NCBI RefSeq assembly: GCF_000420645.1
Contig: NZ_ATVI01000006.1
Location: 1 to 64,000, forward strand
DNA length: 64,000 nt
Direction of reading: 5' to 3'
Source of the DNA: Nevskia ramosa DSM 11499
GTDB lineage: Bacteria > Pseudomonadota > Gammaproteobacteria > Nevskiales > Nevskiaceae
Shown here: piece after piece, positions 34,773 to 45,524 of the stretch
How the letters are laid out: the number at the start of each line of letters is the position of its first letter
Numbering within the stretch: the stretch's first letter is position 1
The notes under the pieces: generated by a model
The model's database searches: none
What the model was told of the DNA's origin: nothing
The model's input: the letters and a program-made list of their open reading frames with translations, nothing else
Translations under genes and position numbers: made by a program

Positions 34773-37700
34773 ATGACCATGCGCGCACCCATCGCCTCTT
34801 GTATTGCCGTCGCACTGCTCGTCATCAGCAGTTCCGCGCAGGCGGTCATCCCGCTGTCGAACGCGCCGCTGTTCCTGTCCACCGCCGTGTCGCCGAACGT
34901 GATGCTGCTGTTCGACAACTCCGGCAGCATGGAGAACGTCACCTGGGCCGATAGTTACAACCCGTCGACGACCTACGCCGACTGGAGCCCGCGCACCTGC
35001 GGCAACAACAACAATACGCAGTGCTGGACCGCGACCGATGGCAACGTCGGAATTGGCGACATCAATGTCGGCGGTTGTTCCAACAGCCGCCGCGAAGGGC
35101 GCCAGAATGGGTCCGGCACGCGCAAATGCCTGAGCTTGCCGACACCTTCCGGCACCGATACCCGCTACACCGGCAACTACCTGAACTATCTGTTCGCAAC
35201 GTATGCGAGCAACAGCAATCTCACCACCGGCACCATCCCCAACGAGTCCCGGCTGAGCGCGGCGAAAAATGTCGCGACCAGCATCGTCAACGCCAATCCG
35301 ACCCTGCGCTGGGGCCTGGCGCGCTTCAATCCGCCCATCAGCGGCGGCGACCAGGGACCGGGCGGCAAGGTGGTCGCGAACTGCGGCAGTGCACCAGCGA
35401 CCGTTACCAGCGCGATCAATGCGCTGGCCGCCGACAGCAACACGCCGCTGGCCGAAACCTTCTACGAAATCACCCGCTACTTCCGCGGCTTGAGTTCGTA
35501 CTACAACACCGGCACCTACACGAGTCCGGTGCAGTACCGCTGCCAGAAGAACTTCGTCATCGTCGTCACCGACGGCTTCCCGACCTACGACAGCAGCTTT
35601 CCGACCAACGATCCGGACGATCTCGCCAACAGCTTCCTGAGCCTGCCGAACTGGGATGCCAAGGCGCCGTCGACGACCTCGGCGACCTATCCGTTCTTCC
35701 CGCGCTACTCGGACGGCTTCCGCGGCCAGAGCGGCACCAGCGAAAGCCAGGAAGCCTGGACGCTGTATCTCGACGATCTGGCCAAGTTCGGCTACGACAC
35801 CGACCTGAAGAAATCCGGCAACGACCTGACCGGCGTCAGCTACGAAGATGCGACGTTCAAGATGCAGCGCATCCAGACCTATTCGATCGGCCTGGCGATC
35901 AACAACCAGATGCTGCAGGACGCCGCCGAATACGGGCAGGGCAAGTCGTACACCGCGAACAATGCTTCGCAGCTGCAGATCGCCCTGCAGAACGCGCTCA
36001 ACGACATCGCCGCGCGGACCAGCGCCGCGGCATCGATCGCGACCAATTCCACACGCCTGACCGCCGATACCGCGATCTACCAGGCGCGCTTCGCCACCGG
36101 CGACTGGAGCGGCCAACTGCTGGCACTGCCGGTGCGGCTCGACGGCACCGTCGGCACGCCGATCTGGGACGCCGCCCTGCGCTTGCCGGCCGCCGCGAGC
36201 CGCAACATCCTGACCTACGATCCGACGCGGGCGCTGGGCAGCCGCGGCCGCAGCTTCCTCTGGGCTCAGCTGAACAGCACCCAGATCGCGGCGCTGAACA
36301 AGGACAGCGCCGGCACTACCGACAGCAACGGTCAGAACCGCCTCGGCTGGCTGCGCGGCGATCGAACCAACGAAGGCGACACCGCGCCCGCGCTGCGCCG
36401 TCGCAGTGCCACCACCGTGCTTGGCGACGTCGTCAATTCCGATCCCGCCTTCGCCGGCCAGCAGGACTACGGCTATGCCCGCCTGCCGGGCACCGAGGGC
36501 ACCAGCTACACGGCGTTCCGCGATAGCGCCGCCTACAAGGCCCGCCCGGCGATGGTCTATGTCGGCGCCAACGACGGCATGCTGCACGGCTTCCGCGCCA
36601 CTGACGGCGTCGAGCAACTGGCCTACGTGCCGGATGCTGTCTACAGCGGCCTGAGCGCCATCAGTGGCCAGACCTGGAACCAGAACCATCGCTATCTGGT
36701 CGACGGCGCGGTGCGCCTGCTCGATGCCCGGGTCAACGGCAACTGGAAAACGGTGTTGCTCGGCACGCTCGGCGGCGGCGGCAAATCGGTGTTCGCGCTG
36801 GACGTGACCGATCCCGCCAGCTTCGGCACCAGCAACGTCCTGTGGGAGTTCACGCCGACCAGCGATGTCGACATGGGCTACTCGTATCCGCAGGCGGCGA
36901 TCGTGCGGCTGGCCAACGGCCAGTGGGCGGCACTGATCGCCAACGGCTACAACAGCACCAACGGCAAGGCCGTGCTGTATCTGGTCAAGCTCGACGACGG
37001 CAGCGTGATCCGCAAGTTCGACACCGGTGTCGGCAGCGACAACGGCATGTCGGCGCCGATCCCGGTCGATGTCGACGGCGACCGGGTCACCGATCTGATC
37101 TACGCCGGCGATCTGAAAGGCAATATGTGGAAGATCGACGTCCGCGGCAGCAATCCGGCGACCTGGGATTTCGCCTTCAAGAGCGGCACCACGCCAGTGC
37201 CGCTATATCGTGCCTGCAGCGCCGACCCCTGCACCACCAGCAATCGCCAGCCGATCACCGCGCGGGCCGAAGTGGGCATCCATCCGGACGGCGGCTATCT
37301 CGTCTACTTCGGCACCGGTTCGTACTTCCGTAGCGACGACAACACCGTCGGCACGGTCGGCAACACGTTCTATGCGATCCGCGATGCCGACAACGGCAGT
37401 GCGCCGCCGAACAGCCGGGCTTCGCTGCTCGGCCAGCAGGTAATCACCACCGTGACTCAGGCTTTCGGCAGCCAGACCGAGAAAGTCCGCGCCACCACCA
37501 ACAACACGCCGACCGCCAGCCAGCTCGGCTGGTATCTGAACCTGCCGGACGCCGGCGAGCGCCAGGTATCGACGCCGATCCTCAGAGGTGGCGCAGTGAT
37601 CTTCACCACGCTGATCCCGAACACCGCGGCCTGCGGCTTCGGTGGCGACAGCTACCTGATGGAGATCGACGCAGTCAGCGGCTCACGTCGCGTCACCACA

Positions 37701-37943
37701 CCGTTCGATCTCAACCGCGACACCGCCTTCAACAGCGAGGACCAGATCGTGGTCGGCGGTGTGCGGATGTCGGTCAGTGGCCGGCAATCGAAGGAAGGCA
37801 TCATCAAGACGCCGGCGATCATCGCCACCGGCGCCTTCGAGGTGAAGCTGGCCAGTGGCACCACCGGCGGCATCGATACGACCATCGAACCGCCGCCCGG
37901 CGTCGAGCCTGGTGGCCGTCTGTCCTGGAGACAGATGCGATGA
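34773..37943 (+). CDS. pilY1: Type IV pilus tip adhesin PilY1
   Basis: A 1056-residue secreted protein. A signal peptide (first 25 residues, ending SSAQA) is followed near residue 43 by MLLFDNSGSMENV, a von Willebrand A-like MIDAS start (DxSxS), as in PilY1. The C-terminal half (about residues 560-1000) is the conserved beta-propeller with YVGANDGMLHGF and a calcium-type loop PVDVDGDRVTDLIYAGDL that regulates pilus retraction in Pseudomonas. Numerous cysteines in the N-terminal part suit a secreted adhesin. It overlaps pilE by four bases and belongs to the minor-pilin operon. Confidence 0.92.
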   Translation: MTMRAPIASCIAVALLVISSSAQAVIPLSNAPLFLSTAVSPNVMLLFDNSGSMENVTWADSYNPSTTYADWSPRTCGNNNNTQCWTATDGNVGIGDINVGGCSNSRREGRQNGSGTRKCLSLPTPSGTDTRYTGNYLNYLFATYASNSNLTTGTIPNESRLSAAKNVATSIVNANPTLRWGLARFNPPISGGDQGPGGKVVANCGSAPATVTSAINALAADSNTPLAETFYEITRYFRGLSSYYNTGTYTSPVQYRCQKNFVIVVTDGFPTYDSSFPTNDPDDLANSFLSLPNWDAKAPSTTSATYPFFPRYSDGFRGQSGTSESQEAWTLYLDDLAKFGYDTDLKKSGNDLTGVSYEDATFKMQRIQTYSIGLAINNQMLQDAAEYGQGKSYTANNASQLQIALQNALNDIAARTSAAASIATNSTRLTADTAIYQARFATGDWSGQLLALPVRLDGTVGTPIWDAALRLPAAASRNILTYDPTRALGSRGRSFLWAQLNSTQIAALNKDSAGTTDSNGQNRLGWLRGDRTNEGDTAPALRRRSATTVLGDVVNSDPAFAGQQDYGYARLPGTEGTSYTAFRDSAAYKARPAMVYVGANDGMLHGFRATDGVEQLAYVPDAVYSGLSAISGQTWNQNHRYLVDGAVRLLDARVNGNWKTVLLGTLGGGGKSVFALDVTDPASFGTSNVLWEFTPTSDVDMGYSYPQAAIVRLANGQWAALIANGYNSTNGKAVLYLVKLDDGSVIRKFDTGVGSDNGMSAPIPVDVDGDRVTDLIYAGDLKGNMWKIDVRGSNPATWDFAFKSGTTPVPLYRACSADPCTTSNRQPITARAEVGIHPDGGYLVYFGTGSYFRSDDNTVGTVGNTFYAIRDADNGSAPPNSRASLLGQQVITTVTQAFGSQTEKVRATTNNTPTASQLGWYLNLPDAGERQVSTPILRGGAVIFTTLIPNTAACGFGGDSYLMEIDAVSGSRRVTTPFDLNRDTAFNSEDQIVVGGVRMSVSGRQSKEGIIKTPAIIATGAFEVKLASGTTGGIDTTIEPPPGVEPGGRLSWRQMR

Positions 37944-38344
37944 GGCGCAGACAAAGAGGCTTTACCCTGATCGAGCTGATGGTGGTGGTCACGGTGATCG
38001 CGCTGCTCGCGATGATTGCCCTGCCCAGCTACCAGAACAGCGTGCGCAAGAGCCGCCGCACCGATGCGCGGATCGCGCTGATCGAACTGGCCCAGACCCT
38101 GGAACGCTGCCAGACCCAGTTCGGTCGCTATGACGATTCCGCCTGCGTGATCGTCAGCCCGCAGGACAGCGCCGATCATCGCTACAGCGTCACCGTGGTC
38201 CGTGACGCCAGCAGCTATACGCTGAGCGCGACCGCTCAAGGTGTGCAGGCCGATGACCTGATCTGCCGCAGCTTCAGCCTGAATCAGCTGGCCGAACGCA
38301 GCGCCGTCGACAGCAGCGGTGCAGCCACAAGCGCCTGCTGGTAA
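37940..38344 (+). CDS. pilE: Type IV minor pilin PilE
   Basis: A 134-residue pre-pilin with the textbook signal RRQRG^FTLIELMVVVTVIALLAMIALPSYQ. The mature part has CQTQFGRYDDSACV and a C-terminal cysteine pair, as in PilE minor pilins. It is the last gene of the cluster, starting inside the pilY1 stop (ATGA). A short possible terminator follows. Confidence 0.9.
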   Translation: MRRRQRGFTLIELMVVVTVIALLAMIALPSYQNSVRKSRRTDARIALIELAQTLERCQTQFGRYDDSACVIVSPQDSADHRYSVTVVRDASSYTLSATAQGVQADDLICRSFSLNQLAERSAVDSSGAATSACW

Positions 38345-38368
38345 TACGCCTGCGCCGCGCGTATTTGT
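38343..38368 (+). terminator. Weak terminator-like hairpin after pilE
   Basis: AATACGC (38343-38349) pairs with GCGTATT (38359-38365) around a nine-base GC-rich loop, followed by TTTGTTC. It lies immediately after the pilE stop, but the T run is broken. Confidence 0.4.
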
Positions 38369-38380
38369 TCTAATTCGCGG

Positions 38381-38908
38381 ATGGTCACGCCCTGCTCCGC
38401 CCTGCCCGATCACGCCCTCGCCGACCTGCTCGGCTCCTGGGGCCTGGGCATCGTCTGGCTGCCGGCCGACGCCGCAATTCCCGGCAGCTACTGGGGCGAG
38501 CCGGAAGCCGGACTGGTCGGCGCGCAGCTCTATCTGCGGCTGGACACGCCGGTGCATTCGGCGCTGCACGAAGCCTGTCACTGGATCTGCATGGACGACG
38601 CCCGCCGCGCCGGGCTGCACACCGATGCCGGCGGCACCGACACCGAGGAAAACGCGGTCTGCTATCTGCAGTGCCTGCTGGCCGAGCAGCTGCGTGGCTA
38701 CTCGCGCGCCCAGGTATTCGCCGACATGGATGCCTGGGGCTACAGCTTCATCCTCGGCTCGGCAGCGGCCTGGTTTGCAGGCGATGTCGACGACGCACGG
38801 CGCTGGTTGCTCGCCAGTCGCTTGATCGACGACTGTGACCGCGTGCAGCTCAACCCTTGGTCGGCCGCTTCCAGCTCGGCAACGAACGCTGCTCTCGCGC
38901 GCGGTTGA
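38381..38908 (+). CDS. HExxH-motif protein of unknown function
   Basis: A 175-residue soluble protein. HSALHEACHWICMDDARRAGLHTDAGGTD includes HEACH, an HExxH zinc-protease-like motif, followed by TDTEENAVCYLQ, whose glutamates could be a third ligand in a gluzincin arrangement. No signal peptide. I recognise it only as a conserved hypothetical protein; peptidase activity is inference. The 3' end overlaps the end of the convergent glmU by 59 bases, which is unusually long; the C-terminus (SSATNAALARG) is thus encoded opposite glmU and may be unimportant. Confidence 0.65.
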   Translation: MVTPCSALPDHALADLLGSWGLGIVWLPADAAIPGSYWGEPEAGLVGAQLYLRLDTPVHSALHEACHWICMDDARRAGLHTDAGGTDTEENAVCYLQCLLAEQLRGYSRAQVFADMDAWGYSFILGSAAAWFAGDVDDARRWLLASRLIDDCDRVQLNPWSAASSSATNAALARG

Positions 38909-40226
38909 TGGTCAGCTGATCGGCGGGCGCGTCCTTGGCGATCGTCGAACCGGCGGCGATGTAGGCGCCACGGCCGATGGTCACTGGCGCGACCAGCTGG
39001 CTGTCGGTGCCGATGAAGGCTTCATCGCCGATCACCGTGGTGAACTTGTTGGCGCCGTCGTAATTGCAGGTGATGACGCCGGCGCCGATGTTGACCCGCG
39101 CGCCGACCACCGCATCACCGAGATAGGCCAGATGGTTGGCCTTGGAACCATCGCCGACCGTGGTCTTCTTCAGCTCGACGAAGTTGCCGATGTGCACGCC
39201 GTCACCAAGCACGGTGCCGGGCCGGAGCCGCGCGTACGGACCGATGATGCAGGCGCGACCGACCGCCGCTTCATGGAGCACCGAGAAGGCATCGATCTTG
39301 GTGCCGGCCGCGACGCGGACATCGCGCAGCAAGCAGTACGGGCCGATCTGCACGTCGTCACCGAGTTCGACCTGGCCTTCCAGCACGCAGCCGACATCGA
39401 TGCGTACATCGCGGCCGATACGCAAGCTGCCGCGCAGATCGAAGCGCGCCGGATCAGCCAGATACAGGCCGTCGCGCTGCAGGCGCTCGACGTTGCGGCG
39501 CTGGAAGGCCCGCTCGGCACGCGCCAGCTGCAGCGGATCGTTGACGCCTTCGACTTCTTCGCTGGCAGCCGCACTGACCGTCCGCACGGTGATGCCGTCC
39601 CTCGCGGCAAGGCCGACGACATCGGTCAGGTAGTACTCGCCGTTGGCGTTGTCGTTGCCGACATGGCTCAGCCAGCGGCGCAGCCGGCGCGCCGGCGCTG
39701 CCATCAGACCGGTGTTGACCTCGCGAATCTGGCGTTGCTCCGGTGTGGCGTCCTTTTCCTCGACGATGCCGGTCACGCGACCCGCAGCGTCGCGCAGGAT
39801 GCGGCCGTAACCGCGCGGCTGATCGAGCGTGACGGTGACCAGCGCGAAGCCATCCTTCGCCGCTGCGATCAACGCCGCTACCGTCTCCGGCGTGATCAGC
39901 GGTACGTCGCCATAGAGCACGACGACCAGCGCGGTATCCGGCACCTCCGGCATTGCCTGCGAAACCGCATGCGCGGTGCCGAGCTGCTTCAGTTGCAACA
40001 CGGAGCGCGGCTGTTCTGCTGAGCGCGACTTGAGCCAGTCACCCACTTTTTCGGCGCCATGACCGAGCACGACATGCGATGACGCGATGCCGGCCGACGC
40101 CGCGGCATCGAGCACATGGCCGAGCATCGGCTGGCCGCCGATCGGGTGCAGCACCTTGGGCAGCGCGCTTTTCATGCGCGTGCCCTGGCCGGCGGCGAGA
40201 ACGATGGCGTGGACTCTGTCTGTCAT
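38850..40226 (-). CDS. glmU: Bifunctional UDP-GlcNAc pyrophosphorylase / glucosamine-1-phosphate acetyltransferase
   Basis: A 458-residue two-domain enzyme supplying UDP-GlcNAc for peptidoglycan and lipopolysaccharide. The N-terminal part has the nucleotidyltransferase motif IVLAAGQGTRMKSALPKVLH; the C-terminal part is a left-handed beta-helix with hexapeptide repeats, ending VAPVTIGRGAYIAAGST. ATG 40226 gives the standard start MTDRVHAIVLA; a frame open to 40313 reaches into the terminator and is rejected. It lies downstream of the ATP synthase block, as in many gammaproteobacteria, here with carbonic anhydrase and SulP genes between. Confidence 0.96.
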   Translation of the reverse strand: MTDRVHAIVLAAGQGTRMKSALPKVLHPIGGQPMLGHVLDAAASAGIASSHVVLGHGAEKVGDWLKSRSAEQPRSVLQLKQLGTAHAVSQAMPEVPDTALVVVLYGDVPLITPETVAALIAAAKDGFALVTVTLDQPRGYGRILRDAAGRVTGIVEEKDATPEQRQIREVNTGLMAAPARRLRRWLSHVGNDNANGEYYLTDVVGLAARDGITVRTVSAAASEEVEGVNDPLQLARAERAFQRRNVERLQRDGLYLADPARFDLRGSLRIGRDVRIDVGCVLEGQVELGDDVQIGPYCLLRDVRVAAGTKIDAFSVLHEAAVGRACIIGPYARLRPGTVLGDGVHIGNFVELKKTTVGDGSKANHLAYLGDAVVGARVNIGAGVITCNYDGANKFTTVIGDEAFIGTDSQLVAPVTIGRGAYIAAGSTIAKDAPADQLTINRAREQRSLPSWKRPTKG

Positions 40227-40277
40227 GGCACGGGTGCTGGAATTCAGCGGCGATGATAAGGCCAATGCAATGGCCAT

Positions 40278-40311
40278 AAAAAAGCCCGCCGCGCGAATCA
40301 CGCGGCGGGCC
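40278..40311 (-). terminator. Rho-independent terminator after sulP
   Basis: On the minus strand, GCCCGCCGCGTGATTCGCG-type stem (GCCCGCCGCG / CGCGGCGGGC around AATCA) is followed by six T residues. It separates the SulP transporter from glmU. Confidence 0.9.
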
Positions 40312-40357
40312 AAGCTTGATCGGCAGGTCTCGAAAAGACCGGTCGATCAGCGGATTC

Positions 40358-41914
40358 TCAAGCCGTGACCTGGACCAGTTCGCGGCGCTCGTCGCCACCT
40401 TCGGAACGGCTCTTCAGCAGCTCCCAGTCGACCAGCAGCGCGGAGCCGTTGACCGGCGCCATGCGTGCCCAGTCCTGCAGCAACACCAGCACCGCGTAAT
40501 CGACGTGGCGCAGACGGTCGATGTCCAGGGTCAGCTCGGTGCCCGGTTCGATGTCGTCGAGAATTTTCACGATCCAGGGAATGTTCAGGAACGTCGCGAA
40601 GCCGACCATGCGCAGCGTCTTCTGGTTCGGCTGGTCGCCGGCCTTGAGATTCAGGTGCAGACGTGCCGAACGCAGTGCCAGACGCAGCAGCGCGAAGCCG
40701 ATGCCGACCATCACACCCATCAACAAATCGGTGGCGACGATCACCAGCGCCGTCACCGCGAACACCGCGACATTGCCGCGACCGAATTCGGCCAGTTCCC
40801 TGACCTGCGAAGGCTTGACCATCTTGAAGCCGGTATAGACCAGGATGCCGGCCAGCGCCGCAACCGGCGCCATGCGCAGCAGCCAGGGCAGCAGCAGCAC
40901 GAAGGCCAGAATCCAGGTGCCGTGCAGGATCGTCGACAGCCGCGAGGTAGCACCGGCCTGCACGTTCGCTGCGCTGCGCACGATCACGCCGGTCATCGGC
41001 AGCGCGCCCATCAGGCCGCACAGTGTGTTGCCGATGCCCTGCGCGGCCAGCTCGCGGCTGAACTTGGTCCGCGGGCCGTTGTGCATGCGATCGACCGCAG
41101 CGGCGGAGAGCAAGGTTTCGGCACTGGCGATGAACGCGAACGCGAATGCCGAGACCAGCAAGGTCGGCTTCGAGAACAGCAACATCGCATCCTTCGGCAG
41201 CACCCAGTCGATGCCGGCGACCAGATTGTCCGGCAGCTCGACCCGGTTGATCGGCAACTGCATCAGCTCGGCGATCGCCGTGGCGGCAACGATGGCGAAC
41301 AGCACGCCCGGGAACAGCTTCAGCTGCTTCGGCCGCAGCTTGTCCCAGGCCAGGATCATCGCGATCGTCGCCAGGCCCAGCAGTGCCGCCTGGGCGCCAG
41401 CGCCGTTGGTGATCGAGTTGAAGATCAGCTTCGGTGCCGCGAAGAAGTTCTGAAAGCCGGTCGGCAGCGGCTTGGCATCGAACATCACGTGGAACTGCGA
41501 AGCGATGATCAGCACGCCGATGCCGGCCAGCATGCCGTTGACCACCGCCGGCGACACCATCCGGAACCACATGCCGAGGCCGGTGACGCCGGCCACCACC
41601 TGGATCAGCCCGGCCAGCAGCACCACCGGACCGAGTGCGACGATGCCGTGGGTCTGTACCAGTTCGAACACCAGCACCGCCAGACCCGCCGCCGGCCCGC
41701 TGACCAGCAGTGGCGAACCGGCAATCGCGCCGACCAGGAGGCCGCCGATGATGCCGGTGATCAGACCGGCCGCAGCCGGCACGCCGGACGCGATCGCAAT
41801 GCCCATGCACAGCGGCACGGCGACCAGGAACACGACGATCGACGCCAGGAAATCGGCAAAGACGTTACTGCTGCGGGCGGTGCTGCCAGCAGCAGTGTTC
41901 GGAACCGCGCTCAC
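40358..41914 (-). CDS. SulP-family anion transporter with STAS domain
   Basis: A 518-residue inner-membrane transporter with about ten to twelve hydrophobic segments. The N-terminal ASIVVFLVAVPLCMGIAIASG and GSPLLVSGPAAGLAV are SulP family motifs. A cytoplasmic STAS domain occupies about residues 435-518 (VNGSALLVDWELLKSRSEGG). The gene overlaps a beta-carbonic anhydrase gene upstream by four bases; such pairs often work as bicarbonate uptake systems (BicA-like), so bicarbonate or sulfate is the likely substrate. Confidence 0.85.
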   Translation of the reverse strand: MSAVPNTAAGSTARSSNVFADFLASIVVFLVAVPLCMGIAIASGVPAAAGLITGIIGGLLVGAIAGSPLLVSGPAAGLAVLVFELVQTHGIVALGPVVLLAGLIQVVAGVTGLGMWFRMVSPAVVNGMLAGIGVLIIASQFHVMFDAKPLPTGFQNFFAAPKLIFNSITNGAGAQAALLGLATIAMILAWDKLRPKQLKLFPGVLFAIVAATAIAELMQLPINRVELPDNLVAGIDWVLPKDAMLLFSKPTLLVSAFAFAFIASAETLLSAAAVDRMHNGPRTKFSRELAAQGIGNTLCGLMGALPMTGVIVRSAANVQAGATSRLSTILHGTWILAFVLLLPWLLRMAPVAALAGILVYTGFKMVKPSQVRELAEFGRGNVAVFAVTALVIVATDLLMGVMVGIGFALLRLALRSARLHLNLKAGDQPNQKTLRMVGFATFLNIPWIVKILDDIEPGTELTLDIDRLRHVDYAVLVLLQDWARMAPVNGSALLVDWELLKSRSEGGDERRELVQVTA

Positions 41915-42654
41915 AGATCTGTGCCAGCGTACGCCACCGCGCGAATACCATTGGCGCGCGAAGCTGCCGTCGATGCGCGCGGCTTGCTGCCGGCATCGGC
42001 TGCCGCGGCCGGAATCTTCTCGGCGGCGGCGTCACCCGGGATTTCCAAGGTCACGAACTTGCGCTCATCCGGATCGAACACCCGGATATCGGCCGTTTCG
42101 ATGTCGTAGATCCAGCCATGAATGCCGAGCTTGCCGGAGGCGATGCGGGCCGCAACCGACGGATGGGTCCGCAGATGGTCCAGCTGGGCGATGACGTTTT
42201 CTTCGGTCAGCGCATAAAGGCGATCGCCCTTGTCTTCGAACTGGTAGTTCTCGTCCAGCACGTGCTTGGCCACTTCGGCATGACGCAGCCAGGCGGCGAC
42301 CGCATGCATCTCGCCGACGCTGGCCGGATTCAGCGTCGCCTTCATCGCGCCGCAATCGGAATGGCCGCAGATGACGATGTCCTTCACGCCGAGCGCTACC
42401 ACGGCGTATTCGATCGCGGCTGACACGCCACCCGTGAACTGGGCATACGGCGGCACGATGTTGCCGACATTGCGGACCACGAACAGCTGGCCCGGATCGC
42501 TCGAGGTGAAGTATTCCGGCACCACGCGCGAATCCGCGCAGGTGATCACCAGCGTGTGCGGCGCCTGGGCCGACGCCAGCTTCTTGAACAGGCGCTGCTT
42601 GGTCGGATACGTGACCTTGCGAAACAGTTCGAAACCCTTGATCAGCTTTTCCAT
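41911..42654 (-). CDS. can: Beta-class carbonic anhydrase
   Basis: A 247-residue enzyme interconverting CO2 and bicarbonate. The zinc ligands are Cys39 (ITCADSR, with the Asp41-Arg43 dyad), His98 and Cys101 (VICGHSDCGAMK). ATG 42654 gives the usual start MEKLIKGFELF; a frame open to 42711 adds an unlikely leader. The C-terminal 35 residues are an Ala/Ser-rich tail not present in most family members. The four-base overlap with the SulP gene couples the two, suggesting bicarbonate supply to metabolism. Confidence 0.93.
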   Translation of the reverse strand: MEKLIKGFELFRKVTYPTKQRLFKKLASAQAPHTLVITCADSRVVPEYFTSSDPGQLFVVRNVGNIVPPYAQFTGGVSAAIEYAVVALGVKDIVICGHSDCGAMKATLNPASVGEMHAVAAWLRHAEVAKHVLDENYQFEDKGDRLYALTEENVIAQLDHLRTHPSVAARIASGKLGIHGWIYDIETADIRVFDPDERKFVTLEIPGDAAAEKIPAAAADAGSKPRASTAASRANGIRAVAYAGTDL

Positions 42655-42836
42655 CTCGTCACCTTGTATGTCGTCGGACGAGACTGCGGCGCGCATCTTC
42701 GATGCGGACACAGTTCGCTCGTCACCTTGGAATATCGGATTGCACTACTTGCTCGATCCCTGTTCGGCATGACGCCGCTGTCCGGATAGGCCCTGAAGAC
42801 TTCTGGCAACCGCTCAATACGGCTGCCGAAATGAAC

Positions 42837-43313
42837 TCAGGCTTGGAGCAAACGCCCTTGCACGCCGACAAGGCTGTCGGGTGGGCGGAAGGTTTCCGAC
42901 GACATGCGCGTGATGGCGCCAAAGTCCCTGTTGCGGGGAACGCGGCCAACCGCAGGTTGCATCTGATGCGTGAACTCACGCAGGAAGAACAGCTTGATGT
43001 CATGCGTTTCGTCGAGGGCCACCAGGGCCATGACGTCCGCTTCGCATTCATCGCCTTCGCTGCCGGCAGAGCAGTCGACAGCTTCGTCGTCGACCTGCAC
43101 GGCAAGCGCTTTCGCCGCGCCCAGATCCACGGATTTCGCCGAGGCCACGATTACCGCTGCGTCGGATCCAGGCACGCGCGGGTTATCGCGAATCGCCGAT
43201 ACCGATTGCGCCACCCAGGTCACCGTGCACATCGCGAACACGAACAAGGACGCAATCCGCATGGCGCGGGTCGCGACGAGTCGTCGGATGGCGGTGAACA
43301 AGGAGGGTTGCAT
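42837..43313 (-). CDS. Hypothetical membrane-anchored or secreted protein
   Basis: A 158-residue frame with a hydrophobic N-terminal segment (MRIASLFVFAMCTVTWVAQSVSA) that may be an anchor or signal, followed by an acidic soluble part (DCSAGSEGDECEADVMALVALDE). Two cysteines there could form a disulfide. No family is recognised. ATG 43313 is chosen because it puts a positively charged stretch before the hydrophobic segment; the ribosome site is weak. It lies between carbonic anhydrase and atpC, in the same direction. An overlapping frame on the other strand has unnatural composition. Moderate doubt whether it is expressed. Confidence 0.5.
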   Translation of the reverse strand: MQPSLFTAIRRLVATRAMRIASLFVFAMCTVTWVAQSVSAIRDNPRVPGSDAAVIVASAKSVDLGAAKALAVQVDDEAVDCSAGSEGDECEADVMALVALDETHDIKLFFLREFTHQMQPAVGRVPRNRDFGAITRMSSETFRPPDSLVGVQGRLLQA

Positions 43314-43515
43314 CGGTCTGGATTCGGTTACTCGCAACTAGGACATTGGAAAAGGCAAGAAGTGCGCCTGCTTCAACCACTGCGCGCGCAGCCAGCTTCA
43401 TGAAGCGCTCGGTAATCCATATTTACGGACTTGCCGCGTCACTTTCAAGACAAACCTTCGGCCGGATCGACCAGCGGCCGGGATCGGAAGGCTGTGAGGC
43501 GCGCTGGATCACCAT

Positions 43516-43543
43516 GAAAAACGCCGACTCAAAGGCCGGCGTT
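43516..43543 (-). terminator. Terminator of the atp operon
   Basis: AACGCCG (43520-43526) and CGGCGTT (43537-43543) form a stem followed on the minus strand by a T run, about 30 bases downstream of the atpC stop. It ends the ATP synthase transcript. Confidence 0.8.
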
Positions 43544-43574
43544 CGATTTCGCAACGCGATCAGCCGGCCTGGAA

Positions 43575-43994
43575 TCAGTGCGTCGACTTCTTGATCTTGG
43601 TCAGGAAGTCGGCGAGCGCGACCGCCTGGATCAACTCGGCCTGGGCTTTCGCCAGATCGACATCGCTCTTGGCGTTCGACAGCTTTTCCTCGGCGCGACG
43701 CTTCGCTTCATTGGCCAGCGCTTCGTCGCAGTCCTTGGCGCGGATCGCGGTATCGGCAAGCACGGTCACGAGATGCGGCTGCACTTCGAGAATGCCGCCG
43801 CCGACGAAGAACGCCTGCTCACTGCCATCTGCCTGCTTCACGCGCACCGCGCCCGGCTTCAGGCGGGTCAGAAGTGGCGCATGCCGCGGCGCAATGCCGA
43901 CTTCACCCATTTCTGCCGGAGCGAACACCATCGATGCCTGACCGTGGTGGATCTGGCCTTCGGCGGAAACGATGTCGATTTCGATGGTTGCCAT
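43575..43994 (-). CDS. atpC: ATP synthase epsilon subunit
   Basis: A 139-residue central-stalk subunit. The N-terminal beta-sandwich reads [20 protein letters not shown]...[18 protein letters not shown], followed by a C-terminal helical hairpin rich in alanine and lysine ([23 protein letters not shown]). Normal length. It is the last gene of the atp operon, 60 bases after atpD. Confidence 0.96.
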   Translation of the reverse strand: MATIEIDIVSAEGQIHHGQASMVFAPAEMGEVGIAPRHAPLLTRLKPGAVRVKQADGSEQAFFVGGGILEVQPHLVTVLADTAIRAKDCDEALANEAKRRAEEKLSNAKSDVDLAKAQAELIQAVALADFLTKIKKSTH

Positions 43995-44054
43995 TTCGTG
44001 CTCAGATTAGGTCGGCGGATGAAGGTCGGATTGATCCTGCGCTTGTGCGACGAA

Positions 44055-45524
<1,470 letters not shown>

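Noticed and set aside
42702-43403. 233-codon plus-strand frame opposite the hypothetical gene before atpC
   Set aside because: Arginine-rich mirror frame without a ribosome site; the minus-strand frame has a natural hydrophobic N-terminus.
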